Shown here: piece after piece, positions 1 through 10,305 of the stretch
How the letters are laid out: every line of letters starts with the position of its first letter
Numbering within the stretch: position 1 is the first letter of the stretch
Origin: Paenibacillus sp. MBLB1832
Lineage (GTDB): Bacteria; Bacillota; Bacilli; Paenibacillales; NBRC-103111
DNA length: 64,000 nt
Assembly: GCF_032271945.1 (NCBI RefSeq)
Contig: NZ_CP130319.1
Coordinates: forward strand, 62,001-126,000
Direction of reading: 5' to 3'
Position numbers and translations under genes: made by a program
The notes under the pieces: generated by a model
Databases searched by the model: none
What the model was told of the DNA's origin: nothing
The model's input: only the letters and a program-made list of their open reading frames with translations

Positions 1-744
1 GCAGCAGAAGCAGCTCGTCCTTACTCGGATAAGTTGAAAGAAGTTGTTGCGAGCATCGCAGCAGGCACCAAGGGTGTGAAGCACCCGATGCTGCAAACAC
101 GCGAAGTGAAGAAAACCGCTTATTTGGTTATTACATCGGACCGTGGTCTAGCAGGGGGCTACAATGCGAATGTTTTGCGTAAAGTAATGAACGAAATTCG
201 TGAAAGACATAAATCGACGGCGGAATACTCCGTTTTCGTGATCGGTCGTAAAGGAAATAACTTCTTCACGAAACGCAATGTGCCAATCGTGCAACACGTT
301 ACAGGTCTTCCAGATTCACCGACTTTCGCGGATATCAAAACAATCGCTGCTTCAGCTGTCAGCAACTTTGTGAACGGTTCGTACGACCAGTTGTTCCTGG
401 TATACAATAAGTTCCAAAATGCGATCAGCCAAGTGCCAACCATGGTTCGTTTGCTTCCGATGGAGGAAGTAACGAGTACTACAACGGCTAGCTATGAGTA
501 TGAGCCGTCAGCGGAAGGCGTACTGGAAGTATTGCTGCCGAAATATGCGGAAACGATTATTTACAGCGCAGTGCTTGAAGGTAAAGCGAGTGAGTTCGGT
601 GCGAGAATGACAGCGATGAACTCAGCGACCAAAAATGCAACGAAGATGATCAGCACTTACACACTAGCGTACAACCGTGCACGTCAAGCAGCAATTACGC
701 AAGAAATTGCGGAAATCGTCAGCGGTGCCAGCGCGAACGCTTAA
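1..744 (+). CDS. atpG: ATP synthase F1 gamma subunit (partial, 5' end cut by window)
   Basis: The gamma subunit is the central rotor shaft of F1 ATPase and couples proton flow through Fo to the catalytic beta subunits at the cytoplasmic membrane. The reading frame is open from the first base of the window, so the N-terminal part is missing; about 247 residues remain. The C-terminal helix is typical of the family (SATKNATKMI, then YNRARQAAITQEI), as is the segment TSDRGLAGGYNANV. It is followed 48 bp later by atpD, the usual operon order. Identity is secure; only the true start cannot be seen. Confidence 0.97.
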   Translation, partial: AAEAARPYSDKLKEVVASIAAGTKGVKHPMLQTREVKKTAYLVITSDRGLAGGYNANVLRKVMNEIRERHKSTAEYSVFVIGRKGNNFFTKRNVPIVQHVTGLPDSPTFADIKTIAASAVSNFVNGSYDQLFLVYNKFQNAISQVPTMVRLLPMEEVTSTTTASYEYEPSAEGVLEVLLPKYAETIIYSAVLEGKASEFGARMTAMNSATKNATKMISTYTLAYNRARQAAITQEIAEIVSGASANA

Positions 745-750
745 TGATAA

Positions 751-2190
<1,440 letters not shown>

Positions 2191-2236
2191 GTTGCATTTG
2201 CATACTCGCTAAGTTAGCTTAGGAAGGAGAATCCAA

Positions 2237-2641
2237 GTGAGTACATTCCTATTGGAAATTGTAACACCAGAGCGCACAGTGTATGCTGAACAAGTGAACA
2301 TGGTTAGCGTGAAGGGTGTCCAAGGTGAGCTTGGAATTCTGCCGAATCACATTCCACTTGTCACACCGTTGAAAATCGCTCCGATTACTGTGAAGAAACA
2401 AGGGTCGAAAGACGAAGTTCTTGCAGTGAATGGCGGCTTCATGGAAGTGCGCAAGGATAAGGTGGTTATTTTGGCGGAAAGCGCCGAGCTGCCTGGTCAA
2501 ATCGATATCGATCGTGCGAGAGCAGCGAAAGAGCGTGCGGAGAAACGTCTTGCGGACGCGAAGCAAGATAACGTGGATTTCAAACGCGCTGAAGCTTCTT
2601 TACAAAGAGCAATGAATCGTATCGGTGTGTCCGGGAAATAA
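2237..2641 (+). CDS. atpC: ATP synthase F1 epsilon subunit
   Basis: Epsilon subunit of F1, part of the rotor stalk and a regulator of ATP hydrolysis. It has 134 residues with the N-terminal beta-sandwich (motifs VSVKGVQGELGILPNH and VNGGFMEV) and a C-terminal helical hairpin rich in Arg and Ala. It begins with GTG at 2237, set by AGGAAGGAG at 2221-2229. It is the last gene of the atp operon, 46 bp after atpD, and a strong terminator follows at 2653. Confidence 0.97.
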   Translation: MSTFLLEIVTPERTVYAEQVNMVSVKGVQGELGILPNHIPLVTPLKIAPITVKKQGSKDEVLAVNGGFMEVRKDKVVILAESAELPGQIDIDRARAAKERAEKRLADAKQDNVDFKRAEASLQRAMNRIGVSGK

Positions 2642-2652
2642 ATCGTTGATAA

Positions 2653-2686
2653 AAGCGGGGGAGCTTTGGTTCCTCCGCTTTTTTTG
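2653..2686 (+). terminator. Terminator of the atp operon
   Basis: A 10-bp stem (AAGCGGGGGA paired with TCCTCCGCTT, one G-T pair), an 8-nt loop and a T run, 11 bp after atpC. Confidence 0.9.
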
Positions 2687-2708
2687 CGTTTTCTGAAGGT
2701 GGAAAACG

Positions 2709-2741
2709 CAAAAACTGCTCCTCCTAAGAAGGAGGAGCAGT
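2709..2741 (-). terminator. Terminator of the minus-strand YjzC-like gene
   Basis: A perfect 12-bp stem (ACTGCTCCTCCT with AGGAGGAGCAGT, loop of 4) is followed on the minus strand by TTTTT. It lies 18 bp past the stop of the minus-strand gene and faces the atp terminator, so the two units converge. Confidence 0.85.
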
Positions 2742-2758
2742 GCGGTTATTGCTTCATT

Positions 2759-2944
2759 TTAAGCATGATGCCAGATGGTGGATTGCCCTGTTTTCGGACA
2801 AGGAGGAAACGTATCCCCTGCCGTTAATGTTATGCTCTGCCCGTCGGCATCGCGGTAGCGGCCTGTTTCGGTTACTTTGTCATTCGTCTTATGCTGATGA
2901 CTGGATTGTGAAGCTGATGACATGGGGAAGATCAACCCTTTCAT
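2759..2944 (-). CDS. Small YjzC-like protein
   Basis: A protein of up to 61 residues and the only supported gene on the minus strand. Its C-terminal half (TGRYRDADGQSITLTAGDTF, then PPCPKTGQSTIW) resembles the YjzC-like family of small Bacillales proteins of unknown function, in which a Gly-rich strand is followed by LxAGDxFP. The start is uncertain: ATG at 2944, or an internal ATG at 2923 that follows AAAGGG at a rather long spacing. A strong minus-strand terminator right after the stop supports a real gene. Family assignment is from memory of the motif, so it is moderate. Confidence 0.65.
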   Translation of the reverse strand: MKGLIFPMSSASQSSHQHKTNDKVTETGRYRDADGQSITLTAGDTFPPCPKTGQSTIWHHA

Positions 2945-3040
2945 TCATAATAATTTGATTTATAGGACACAGCTCGTATGCCCAATGAATAATATTCCCC
3001 GTTTAGGTGGTATCCTACTCATAGCTTGGAAGAATTAATG

Positions 3041-3069
3041 TCGACGCCCCAACCCCTTTTTGTTATACT
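3041..3069 (+). promoter_or_regulatory. Probable sigmaA promoter of the nuo operon
   Basis: TCGACG at 3041-3046, a 17-nt spacer and TATACT at 3064-3069, 74 bp before the nuoA start. The -35 is imperfect, but this is the only good candidate in the 200-bp gap. Confidence 0.5.
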
Positions 3070-3143
3070 GATGTAGGTGATTATTACCAAATTGGCTAAA
3101 CTAGCAAAGAATGCAAATCAGAAATGGAGGCGGTTACATTCAC

Positions 3144-3512
3144 ATGATGTATACAAATAACTATGTAATCGTAGCGGTTTTTTTGGGTTTAGGAGTTTTT
3201 CTTCCCATTGCAGCGCTGACGATTGGCAAATGGTTAAGACCGAGCAAACCCATCGATGAGAAGTACACGACGTACGAGAGTGGTAATGAGCCTGTAGGTG
3301 AAGGGCAGATCCGGTTTAACATTCGTTATTATTTGTTTGCTTTGATGTTCGTCATCTTTGATGTGGAGACCGTGTTCCTCTATCCGTGGGCTGTCGCGTT
3401 TGATAAGCTCGGTTTGTTTGCCTTAATAGAAATGTGTATTTTTGTAGCCTTGCTTGCCATAGGCTTAATATACGCTTGGAAGAAGAAGGTGCTGCAATGG
3501 ACTTCAGTCTAG
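3144..3512 (+). CDS. nuoA: NADH-quinone oxidoreductase subunit A
   Basis: Small membrane subunit of complex I, 122 residues, with three transmembrane helices: one near the N-terminus ([20 protein letters not shown]) and two in the C-terminal half ([19 protein letters not shown] and [18 protein letters not shown]). The family motif YESGNEPVG is present, followed by acidic membrane residues in FDVE. ATG 3144 is preferred to 3111 because GGAGG at 3126-3130 lies upstream and the longer version adds a hydrophilic tail. The gene opens the operon and overlaps nuoB by 16 bp. Confidence 0.95.
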   Translation: MMYTNNYVIVAVFLGLGVFLPIAALTIGKWLRPSKPIDEKYTTYESGNEPVGEGQIRFNIRYYLFALMFVIFDVETVFLYPWAVAFDKLGLFALIEMCIFVALLAIGLIYAWKKKVLQWTSV

Positions 3513-4015
3513 AGTCGATCACTCCCGAGGAACGGGAAGAATTAAACCGCAATGTATTTATGACAACGCTGGAGCAGGTAAAAGCTTGGGCTCGCAGTAA
3601 TTCCCTATGGCCATTGACATTTGGCTTAGCTTGCTGCGCCATTGAAATGATGGGAACAGGCGGTTCTCACTATGATTTAGATCGATTCGGAGTCATCTTC
3701 CGTACGTCGCCAAGGCAATCAGATGTCATGATTGTAGCAGGGACAGTTACGAAGAAAATGGCTCCTTTGCTGCGCCGTCTTTATGAACAAATGCCAGAAC
3801 CGAAGTGGGTCATTGCGATGGGCTCTTGCGCAACGGCGGGCGGACCTTACGTGAAGTCGTATTCGGTTGTCAAAGGTGTCGACCAAATCGTACCCGTTGA
3901 CGTGTATATCCCTGGTTGTCCGCCGAATCCGGCTGCGCTGATCTATGGGATCAACAAGCTTCAGGAGAAGATTCGCTATGAGGCGAAGACTGGGAAGCAG
4001 GTGACCAATCGATGA
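3497..4015 (+). CDS. nuoB: NADH-quinone oxidoreductase subunit B
   Basis: Carries the N2 4Fe-4S cluster that passes electrons to quinone at the junction of the peripheral and membrane arms. It has 172 residues. Ligands are visible as the tandem Cys pair at 46-47 (LACCAIEMM), GSCATAGG and [10 protein letters not shown] 3497 lies inside the end of nuoA and gives the family N-terminus; the longer frame from 3434 lies entirely within nuoA sequence. The stop overlaps the nuoC start (ATGA), indicating translational coupling. Confidence 0.97.
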   Translation: MDFSLESITPEEREELNRNVFMTTLEQVKAWARSNSLWPLTFGLACCAIEMMGTGGSHYDLDRFGVIFRTSPRQSDVMIVAGTVTKKMAPLLRRLYEQMPEPKWVIAMGSCATAGGPYVKSYSVVKGVDQIVPVDVYIPGCPPNPAALIYGINKLQEKIRYEAKTGKQVTNR

Positions 4016-4908
4016 GTGAGGAGAATAAGCCGGAGAAATCCGTGGATCCAACTCCTCCCGTTGGTGAGGATGGTAAAGTGAATGAATCGCCCCTAGATGA
4101 AGCGATTGCTGAGGTTGGCGAGCTCACCCCAGAGGCGCGATTGAGCAAGACGCCGCTTAGCGCAGACGTGCAAGCGGATGTAGAGCGCGCTGCGGAGATA
4201 CAGGCCGCTGATCCGGCCGTGCAGACGACGAGCGAGCCAAGCGACGCACCTGCGGCAGAGCTCGCGGAGCGAGCTGCAGGCGCCGAAGCGGCTGCAGCGC
4301 CAGCGTCCGACGCGGCGGCGGAGCGCGCCGCGGCCAAAGCCCAGGCAGCAGCAGAAGCCCGCGCCGCGCGTGCCGCAGCACGCGGAGCGAAATCCGACTC
4401 GGCGGAGCCAGCCGCGCCGAAGGAACCATCACCGAACCAGCCGCTGTTGGATCGGCTGGTTGCGATCTTGAAGGCCGACGTAGGCGAAGACGCCGTCGTC
4501 GACGCGTTCATCAACGAAAGGGACGCGCATCGCCCTTACGTGGTCATTCACAGCTCGCGCTGGCCGCAGGCCGCGCTAACGCTTAGAGATCACGAGGAGT
4601 TGCGCTGCGATTACTTGCGCAATCTCTCTGGGGTGGATCAAGAAACGCACCTGGAGGTGGCGTATTATCTGCTTTCGCTTACACACAAGCAGGAGTATTG
4701 TGTGAAAGTGAAGACAGACCGCGAGCAGCCAAGCATTCCGTCGGTAACGGATGTTTGGGCGACAGCCAACTGGAATGAGCGTGAAGCCTTTGACCTTTTC
4801 GGCATCGATTTCCCTGGCCATCCGCACTTAGTTCGCATCATGATGCCTGATGATTGGGTGGGTCATCCACTGCGCAAAGACTACGAACCGCTTGACCCGG
4901 AGGTGTAG
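4012..4908 (+). CDS. nuoC: NADH-quinone oxidoreductase subunit C with Ala-rich N-terminal extension
   Basis: The 30-kDa subunit of the peripheral arm. The family domain occupies about residues 140-298, with the signature region [20 protein letters not shown] followed by GIDFPGHP and the end [13 protein letters not shown]. The first ~140 residues are unlike the core: acidic and then a long Ala/Glu/Arg low-complexity stretch, probably disordered or helical, encoded by DNA visibly richer in G+C than its neighbours. The ATG at 4012 overlaps the nuoB stop. Bacterial NuoC is usually much shorter at this end, although Ala/Pro-rich extensions occur in some Firmicutes. Confidence 0.93.
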   Translation: MSEENKPEKSVDPTPPVGEDGKVNESPLDEAIAEVGELTPEARLSKTPLSADVQADVERAAEIQAADPAVQTTSEPSDAPAAELAERAAGAEAAAAPASDAAAERAAAKAQAAAEARAARAAARGAKSDSAEPAAPKEPSPNQPLLDRLVAILKADVGEDAVVDAFINERDAHRPYVVIHSSRWPQAALTLRDHEELRCDYLRNLSGVDQETHLEVAYYLLSLTHKQEYCVKVKTDREQPSIPSVTDVWATANWNEREAFDLFGIDFPGHPHLVRIMMPDDWVGHPLRKDYEPLDPEV

Positions 4909-4911
4909 CAC

Positions 4912-6012
4912 GTGTTACGGACAGAAGAGCTCCTATTAAATGTTGGCCCTCAGCATCCTAGTACGCATGGGGTTTTCCGCGTGATTGTAAAGCTGGATGG
5001 TGAAATCATTCGAGAAGCCATACCCGTTATGGGCTACTTACATAGAGGAACAGAGAAATTGGCTGAGAACCTCAGCTATACCCAAATTATCCCTTACACC
5101 GACCGCATGGATTACGTTTCGGCGATGACGACGAACTACGCGTTAGTGAACGCCGTCGAGAAAATGATGGGGCTCGAAGTCCCAGAGCGTGCGGAATTCC
5201 TGCGCTTGATCGTGATGGAGCTGCAACGAATCGCTTCTCACATGGTGTGGTGGGGCACGTACTTACTCGATATTGGCGCGATGAGCCCGTTCTTGTACGC
5301 ATTCCGTGATCGGGAAATGATCATCGATTTCTTCAATGAATTATGCGGTGCTCGCTTAACGTACAACTACATGCGTGTTGGCGGCGTGAAGTGGGATGCG
5401 CCAGAGGGCTGGATTGACAAGGTGCGCGCATTCGTACCGTATATGTACGGGAAATTAGAAGAATATCACACCCTCGTGACGGGCAATGAGATTTTCCTAT
5501 CAAGGATCAAGGGTGTCGGCAAATATGATGCTGAGACAGCCATTGCGTATGGCCTTAGCGGGGCGAACTTGCGTTGTACAGGGGTGGACTGGGATATTCG
5601 CAAAACACAGCCGTACAGCCTGTACAGCCGCTTCCAGTTCGATGTGCCTGTGCGCAGCGGCGGGGATTGCTATGACCGTTATTTAATCCGGATGGAAGAA
5701 ATTAAACAATCGCTTCGCATCTTGGAACAGGCGTTAGACGTGTTCCCTGAGGGTGGCGAAACGATGGGCAAAGTGCCGAGAGTCATTCGCCCACCAGAAG
5801 GCGAAATCTATGCAGCCATCGAATCTCCGCGCGGGGAAATCGGCTGTCATATTATTTCCCGAGGCAAGCAAGAGCCGTACCGTTTGAAATTCCGCAGACC
5901 GTCCTTCGTGAATCTGCAAATTTTGCCTAAGCTGCTCGTGGGAGAATCGATGACGAATCTGATCACGATTCTGGGCGGCATTGATATTGTCGTTGGAGAG
6001 GTGGATGCCTAA
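4912..6012 (+). CDS. nuoD: NADH-quinone oxidoreductase subunit D
   Basis: The 49-kDa subunit, which with NuoB forms the quinone-binding pocket. It has 366 residues, starting at GTG 4912 with GGAGGT at 4899-4904, three bases after the nuoC stop. Family landmarks are the N-terminal NVGPQHPSTHGVFR, GYLHRGTEKLAE, DRMDYVSAM and the C-terminal end LGGIDIVVGEVD. The stop codon shares its last A with the ATG of nuoH, so the two are translationally coupled. Confidence 0.97.
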   Translation: MLRTEELLLNVGPQHPSTHGVFRVIVKLDGEIIREAIPVMGYLHRGTEKLAENLSYTQIIPYTDRMDYVSAMTTNYALVNAVEKMMGLEVPERAEFLRLIVMELQRIASHMVWWGTYLLDIGAMSPFLYAFRDREMIIDFFNELCGARLTYNYMRVGGVKWDAPEGWIDKVRAFVPYMYGKLEEYHTLVTGNEIFLSRIKGVGKYDAETAIAYGLSGANLRCTGVDWDIRKTQPYSLYSRFQFDVPVRSGGDCYDRYLIRMEEIKQSLRILEQALDVFPEGGETMGKVPRVIRPPEGEIYAAIESPRGEIGCHIISRGKQEPYRLKFRRPSFVNLQILPKLLVGESMTNLITILGGIDIVVGEVDA

Positions 6013-7016
6013 TGGTCAATCTATTGGAGGAGAGTCTAACGTGGACGAACTTCTTCGTATTCCTTTTCTGGGGCATCGTCATGCTGCTGCTCGTACTCGG
6101 TTTCGTTACCTATGCCATTTACTTCGAGCGTAAAGTCATCGGCTGGATGCAGCTGCGGATTGGACCGAATCGAACAGGGCCGTTCGGGTTGCTGCAAAGC
6201 GTCGCGGACGTGCTCAAGCTGTTGATTAAAGAAGATACCATTCCCAAAAAAGCGGAGCGCGAGCTCTTTATTTTAGCACCGATTATCACATTCATTCCGT
6301 CCTTTACAATTATTGCGACGATTCCGTTCTCGGATCGGATGTTCAATGCGAACTTGGACGTGGGACTGCTCTACTATGTCGCCCTGACAGGCATCTCGAC
6401 CATTGGGATTATTCTTGGCGGTTGGGCTTCGAACAATAAGTATGCGTTACTAGGCGGTATGCGCTCAGCGGCACAAATGATTTCCTATGAAGTTCCGCTT
6501 GTTATCTCCGTGATTGGCGTCATTATGATGACAGGCAGCTTGAATCTACATACGATTGTCGATCACCAAACAGGCGGTTTCTGGCACTGGAATTTCATTC
6601 CTCAGATTCTCGGTTTCGTTATTTTCGTTATTGCGGGTGTATCTGAGTTGAATCGGACGCCGTTTGACTTGCCGGAAGCTGAATCTGAGCTCGTTGCGGG
6701 CTACCATGTCGAATATAGCGGATTCCGTTTCGCCTTTTATATGCTGGCTGAGTACGTGTATGTCTTCGTCATCGCATCGCTAATCAGCTTGATTTTCTTG
6801 GGTGGATGGCATGCGCCGTTCGGTTTCCTTGATTTCATTCCAGGCGTGATCTGGTTCTTGTTGAAATTCTCGCTTGTGGTGTTCTTCTTGTTCTGGCTGC
6901 GCGCGACATTGCCACGGGTTCGCATCGATCAGCTGATGGGATTCGGCTGGAAAGTGCTGCTTCCACTGGCGCTGGTTAACATGCTGTTAACGGCGATCAT
7001 TATGACCATTTTCTAA
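6012..7016 (+). CDS. nuoH: NADH-quinone oxidoreductase subunit H
   Basis: Membrane subunit of complex I that contributes to the quinone channel and the first proton path. It has 334 residues and about eight hydrophobic segments. Conserved loops are visible: MQLRIGPNRTGPFGLLQSVA, then DVLKLLIKED near residues 55-75, and ELNRTPFDLPEAESELVAGY near residues 213-232. It begins within the nuoD stop and is followed by a 54-bp spacer before nuoI. Confidence 0.97.
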   Translation: MVNLLEESLTWTNFFVFLFWGIVMLLLVLGFVTYAIYFERKVIGWMQLRIGPNRTGPFGLLQSVADVLKLLIKEDTIPKKAERELFILAPIITFIPSFTIIATIPFSDRMFNANLDVGLLYYVALTGISTIGIILGGWASNNKYALLGGMRSAAQMISYEVPLVISVIGVIMMTGSLNLHTIVDHQTGGFWHWNFIPQILGFVIFVIAGVSELNRTPFDLPEAESELVAGYHVEYSGFRFAFYMLAEYVYVFVIASLISLIFLGGWHAPFGFLDFIPGVIWFLLKFSLVVFFLFWLRATLPRVRIDQLMGFGWKVLLPLALVNMLLTAIIMTIF

Positions 7017-7070
7017 AATGTGCTTACGAAGACAGTTTTGCTCTAGCAAAACTTTAAGGAGCTGAAACAC

Positions 7071-7523
7071 ATGAAAGGCATTATGAAAGGTTTAGGCTTC
7101 ACGTTTAAGGGCTTAACACAGAAGAAGGTTACGTACGCTTATCCAGACGTTCCGCTCAAAATGCCGGACCGCTTTCGCGGTATTCAACACTTTGATCCCG
7201 AGAAATGCATCGTGTGCAATCAATGTGCGCGTGTATGCCCAACGGAGTGTATCACGTTAACGGGGAAAGCGAATCCCGACCCTGAGAAAAAAGGGAAGGT
7301 CATCGATACGTATGACATCAATTTCGAAATTTGCATTCTGTGCGACCTATGCACAGAGGTGTGTCCGACGGAAGCGATCGTGATGACGAACAATTTTGAG
7401 CTGAGCAGCTACAGTCGTGACGATTTGTTCAAGAACATGGAGTGGCTGAACAACAACAATCAAAATATTCGCCAAGAGAACAACTCGGCTATGCCGAAGG
7501 GGGGCGCAAAGAAAGATGTTTAG
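7071..7523 (+). CDS. nuoI: NADH-quinone oxidoreductase subunit I (ferredoxin-like)
   Basis: Peripheral-arm subunit carrying two 4Fe-4S clusters (N6a and N6b). The two cluster motifs are CIVCNQCARVCP and CILCDLCTEVCP, near residues 46-57 and 90-101. The 150-residue protein ends with an Asn/Lys-rich tail. The start at 7071 has an AAGGAG site upstream. Because nuoE, nuoF and nuoG are absent from the operon, the electron donor that feeds these clusters is not encoded here. Confidence 0.96.
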   Translation: MKGIMKGLGFTFKGLTQKKVTYAYPDVPLKMPDRFRGIQHFDPEKCIVCNQCARVCPTECITLTGKANPDPEKKGKVIDTYDINFEICILCDLCTEVCPTEAIVMTNNFELSSYSRDDLFKNMEWLNNNNQNIRQENNSAMPKGGAKKDV

Positions 7524-8046
7524 TGGACTCGGCGATTTCCTATCTAGCGGTACGAGTTGGGCGTTCTTCATCTTCGCGCTGCTCGCCATTGGCGGGGCCA
7601 TCTTTATGATCTCTTTTACCAAAGTCGTTCATATGGTCATCGCCGTTGCCCTCACGTTCATCAGCTTGGCTGGTCTGTACGTCATTCTAGAAGCGGAATT
7701 TGTGGCGTTCGTTCAAGTGTTGATTTATGCGGGTGCGATCTCTATTCTGATGATTTTCGGCATTATGATGACGAAGCATCGGCAAGAGGAAGAGGAAGGG
7801 CCAAAGCGTCCTTGGCATGAAGGGTTGGCCATTTTGGGCGCGGTAGGACTGTTCGGTGTTCTGTTCTACGCAATTCAGAAGTCGACGTTCGTCTCATCGG
7901 AAAACCTAGATGTAGGGAAAGATAATACGCTTGAAATCGGGAAGCTGCTCTATAATGTGCACGTCATCCCTTTCGAAATTATGTCCGTTCTGCTGACAGT
8001 CGCCTTCATCGGGGCGATCGTGGTCGCGAAGAGAGAGGAGGATTAA
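7516..8046 (+). CDS. nuoJ: NADH-quinone oxidoreductase subunit J
   Basis: Membrane subunit of complex I, 176 residues with about five hydrophobic helices. The family helix with the region EFVAFVQVLIYAGAISILMI is clear near residues 56-75. The gene overlaps the end of nuoI by 8 bp and is followed after 3 bp by nuoK, so the block is translated as one coupled unit. Confidence 0.95.
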   Translation: MFSGLGDFLSSGTSWAFFIFALLAIGGAIFMISFTKVVHMVIAVALTFISLAGLYVILEAEFVAFVQVLIYAGAISILMIFGIMMTKHRQEEEEGPKRPWHEGLAILGAVGLFGVLFYAIQKSTFVSSENLDVGKDNTLEIGKLLYNVHVIPFEIMSVLLTVAFIGAIVVAKREED

Positions 8047-8049
8047 CCC

Positions 8050-8361
8050 ATGGGCACTATCATTACGCCTTATCTCACGTTGGCAGCGATTTTGTTCTGT
8101 ATCGGACTGTACGGCGCGTTAACGAAGAAGAACGGGGTGATCGTCCTGCTCTCCATCGAGCTGATGCTCAATGCGGTCAACTTGAACTTGATTGCGTTTT
8201 CGAAGCTAGGGGACCATCCCGCGTTAACGGGGCAAATTTTCTCCCTTTTCAATATCACCATTGCGGCTGCTGAGGCGGCTGTGGGGATTGCGATTTTGAT
8301 CGCCATTTACCGCAATAGAGGTACGGCGGATGTTACGGATTTGGATTCTATGAAGCGCTAG
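8050..8361 (+). CDS. nuoK: NADH-quinone oxidoreductase subunit K
   Basis: Small antiporter-like membrane subunit, 103 residues with three helices. The conserved buried glutamates of the family are seen in [16 protein letters not shown] and in the third helix [17 protein letters not shown]. It begins 3 bp after nuoJ; a GAGAGGAGG site overlaps the nuoJ end. Confidence 0.96.
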   Translation: MGTIITPYLTLAAILFCIGLYGALTKKNGVIVLLSIELMLNAVNLNLIAFSKLGDHPALTGQIFSLFNITIAAAEAAVGIAILIAIYRNRGTADVTDLDSMKR

Positions 8362-8376
8362 GAGGATAACAAGGAT

Positions 8377-10305
8377 ATGGTATCGGACTATTCACAATAT
8401 GCCTGGCTCATTCCGTTGTTTCCGCTGATTGCTTTTCTAGCGCTTACGGCGATGGGACGTCAACTGAAGGACCTCGGGATTTACATTAGCATTTTTGCCA
8501 TGCTGCTTTCGTTTATTGTCGCTTTTCTTATTTTCGTGGAGCGTATCGGCGGGAATGTTGAAGATTTTACGTGGGATAAAATGAACTGGCTGCAGGTCGG
8601 TGATTTTACGCTGAAAATGGGCTTTGAGGTCACGAACCTCAACGCACTGATGCTGGTCATTGTTACCCTGGTGTCTCTGCTCGTAAACATTTATTCCAAG
8701 GGCTATATGAAGGGCGACGAGCGGATACACACGTTTTTCGGGTATATTGCGCTGTTTTCGTTCTCCATGCTAGGTCTGGTCATTGCAGAAAATATGTTAG
8801 AACTCTACATCTTCTGGGAGCTTGTCGGCGTCTGTTCTTTCTTGCTCGTCGGCTTCTGGTACTTCAAACCAGAGGCGAAGGCAGCGGCGAAAAAGGCATT
8901 CATCGTCACACGCATCGGGGATGTCGGCTTATTCATCGCGATCCTGTTGCTGTACTTGTACATGCCAGGGCACGCACTTGATTTCACATCGATACATAAT
9001 GCCTTTACAACGGGTAAAATCGACCCAACGATCGTCACCTGGATTGCAGTTCTGATTTTCGTCGGGGCGATCGGTAAATCGGGTCAATTTCCGCTGCACA
9101 CGTGGTTGCCAGATGCCATGGAAGGGCCAACGCCGATCTCGGCGCTGATCCATGCGGCAACGATGGTTGCGGCTGGGGTGTACCTCGTGGCGCGGACATT
9201 TGACATTTTCCATGCGTCGCCAGATGCGCTAACCGTTGTGGCATATGTGGGCGGATTCACGGCGATCTTCGCTGCGACGATCGGGATCGCGCAGAACGAT
9301 ATAAAGCGGATTCTCGCGTACTCCACGGTCAGCCAACTCGGTTACATGATGATGGCGCTGGGAATCGGCGTCTCCTATACGTCGGGGATGTTCCACTTGT
9401 TCACGCATGCGTTCTTCAAGGCGTTGCTCTTCTTAGGCGCAGGTAGTGTGATTCACGCGGTGCATACGCAGGATATTAACGAAATGGGCGGTTTATCCCG
9501 CAAAATGAAGATTACGACGGGGACCTTCGCGATCGGGACGCTGGCGTTATGCGGTATTTTCCCATTCGCAGGCTTCTGGTCGAAGGATATGATTTTAACC
9601 GAAGCGTATGAGCATAACCAATTGCTGTTCTGGGTTGGTGTGATTGCGGCGTTCTTCACCGCTTTCTACATGTCACGTCTTTTCTTCCTTGTGTTCATGG
9701 GGGCGTCTAGAGGCAAAGCGCATGTCGATCATGACGATCACGATGATGCGCACGACCATGCACACACGCATGAACCGCATGAATCTCCAGCGACGATGAC
9801 GGCACCGCTCATTATTCTGGCTGCGTTAGCCGTTGTAGCAGGTTTCGTAAATACGCCATTCAATGAATGGCTGGGTCATTGGTTAACAGGGCAGGAGCAC
9901 GACGAGGCGGCGAATTGGACGGTCATTATTTTGTCCACCTTAGCGGGCTTGTTGGGTATCGGACTGGGCTACCTCATCTATTTGAAACGCTCCATCCCAC
10001 GGGATGTCGTTTCGAGCAAAGCGCCTTGGTTATACAAGCTGCTTAACCGTAAATATTTCATTGATGAAATCTATGAAGCCGTCGTCGTTAAACCGCTTCG
10101 CGGTTTAAGCGTGATCTTGGAATTGTTTGATATTTACGTCATCGACGGAATCGTACGCTTGGTCGCATTCACCGTGGTAAGTCTGGGACGGCTCGGGTCC
10201 CGACTCCAAAACGGTCAGATGCAATCGTACGGCGTCATCATGCTGCTGGGGATGCTGATTCTGGCCCTTGCCATCGCAGGAAGGAGGTTCCTACATGCCG
10301 GATAA
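8377..10305 (+). CDS. nuoL: NADH-quinone oxidoreductase subunit L
   Basis: Largest antiporter-like subunit, thought to pump protons and to carry the long lateral helix along the membrane arm. It has 642 residues with many transmembrane helices. Conserved segments include ELVGVCSFLLVGFWY, IGKSGQFPLHTWLPDAMEGP and the helix with HAFFKALLFLGAGSVIH. A His/Asp-rich hydrophilic loop (residues ~448-470, HVDHDDHDDAHDHAHTHEPH) sits between late helices and could bind metal or be a neutral linker. The gene overlaps nuoM by 11 bp. Confidence 0.97.
   Translation: MVSDYSQYAWLIPLFPLIAFLALTAMGRQLKDLGIYISIFAMLLSFIVAFLIFVERIGGNVEDFTWDKMNWLQVGDFTLKMGFEVTNLNALMLVIVTLVSLLVNIYSKGYMKGDERIHTFFGYIALFSFSMLGLVIAENMLELYIFWELVGVCSFLLVGFWYFKPEAKAAAKKAFIVTRIGDVGLFIAILLLYLYMPGHALDFTSIHNAFTTGKIDPTIVTWIAVLIFVGAIGKSGQFPLHTWLPDAMEGPTPISALIHAATMVAAGVYLVARTFDIFHASPDALTVVAYVGGFTAIFAATIGIAQNDIKRILAYSTVSQLGYMMMALGIGVSYTSGMFHLFTHAFFKALLFLGAGSVIHAVHTQDINEMGGLSRKMKITTGTFAIGTLALCGIFPFAGFWSKDMILTEAYEHNQLLFWVGVIAAFFTAFYMSRLFFLVFMGASRGKAHVDHDDHDDAHDHAHTHEPHESPATMTAPLIILAALAVVAGFVNTPFNEWLGHWLTGQEHDEAANWTVIILSTLAGLLGIGLGYLIYLKRSIPRDVVSSKAPWLYKLLNRKYFIDEIYEAVVVKPLRGLSVILELFDIYVIDGIVRLVAFTVVSLGRLGSRLQNGQMQSYGVIMLLGMLILALAIAGRRFLHAG

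Noticed and set aside
3951-4514. 187-codon Ala/Ser-rich frame antisense to nuoC
   Set aside because: Long only because the G+C-rich low-complexity nuoC extension lacks stops on both strands.
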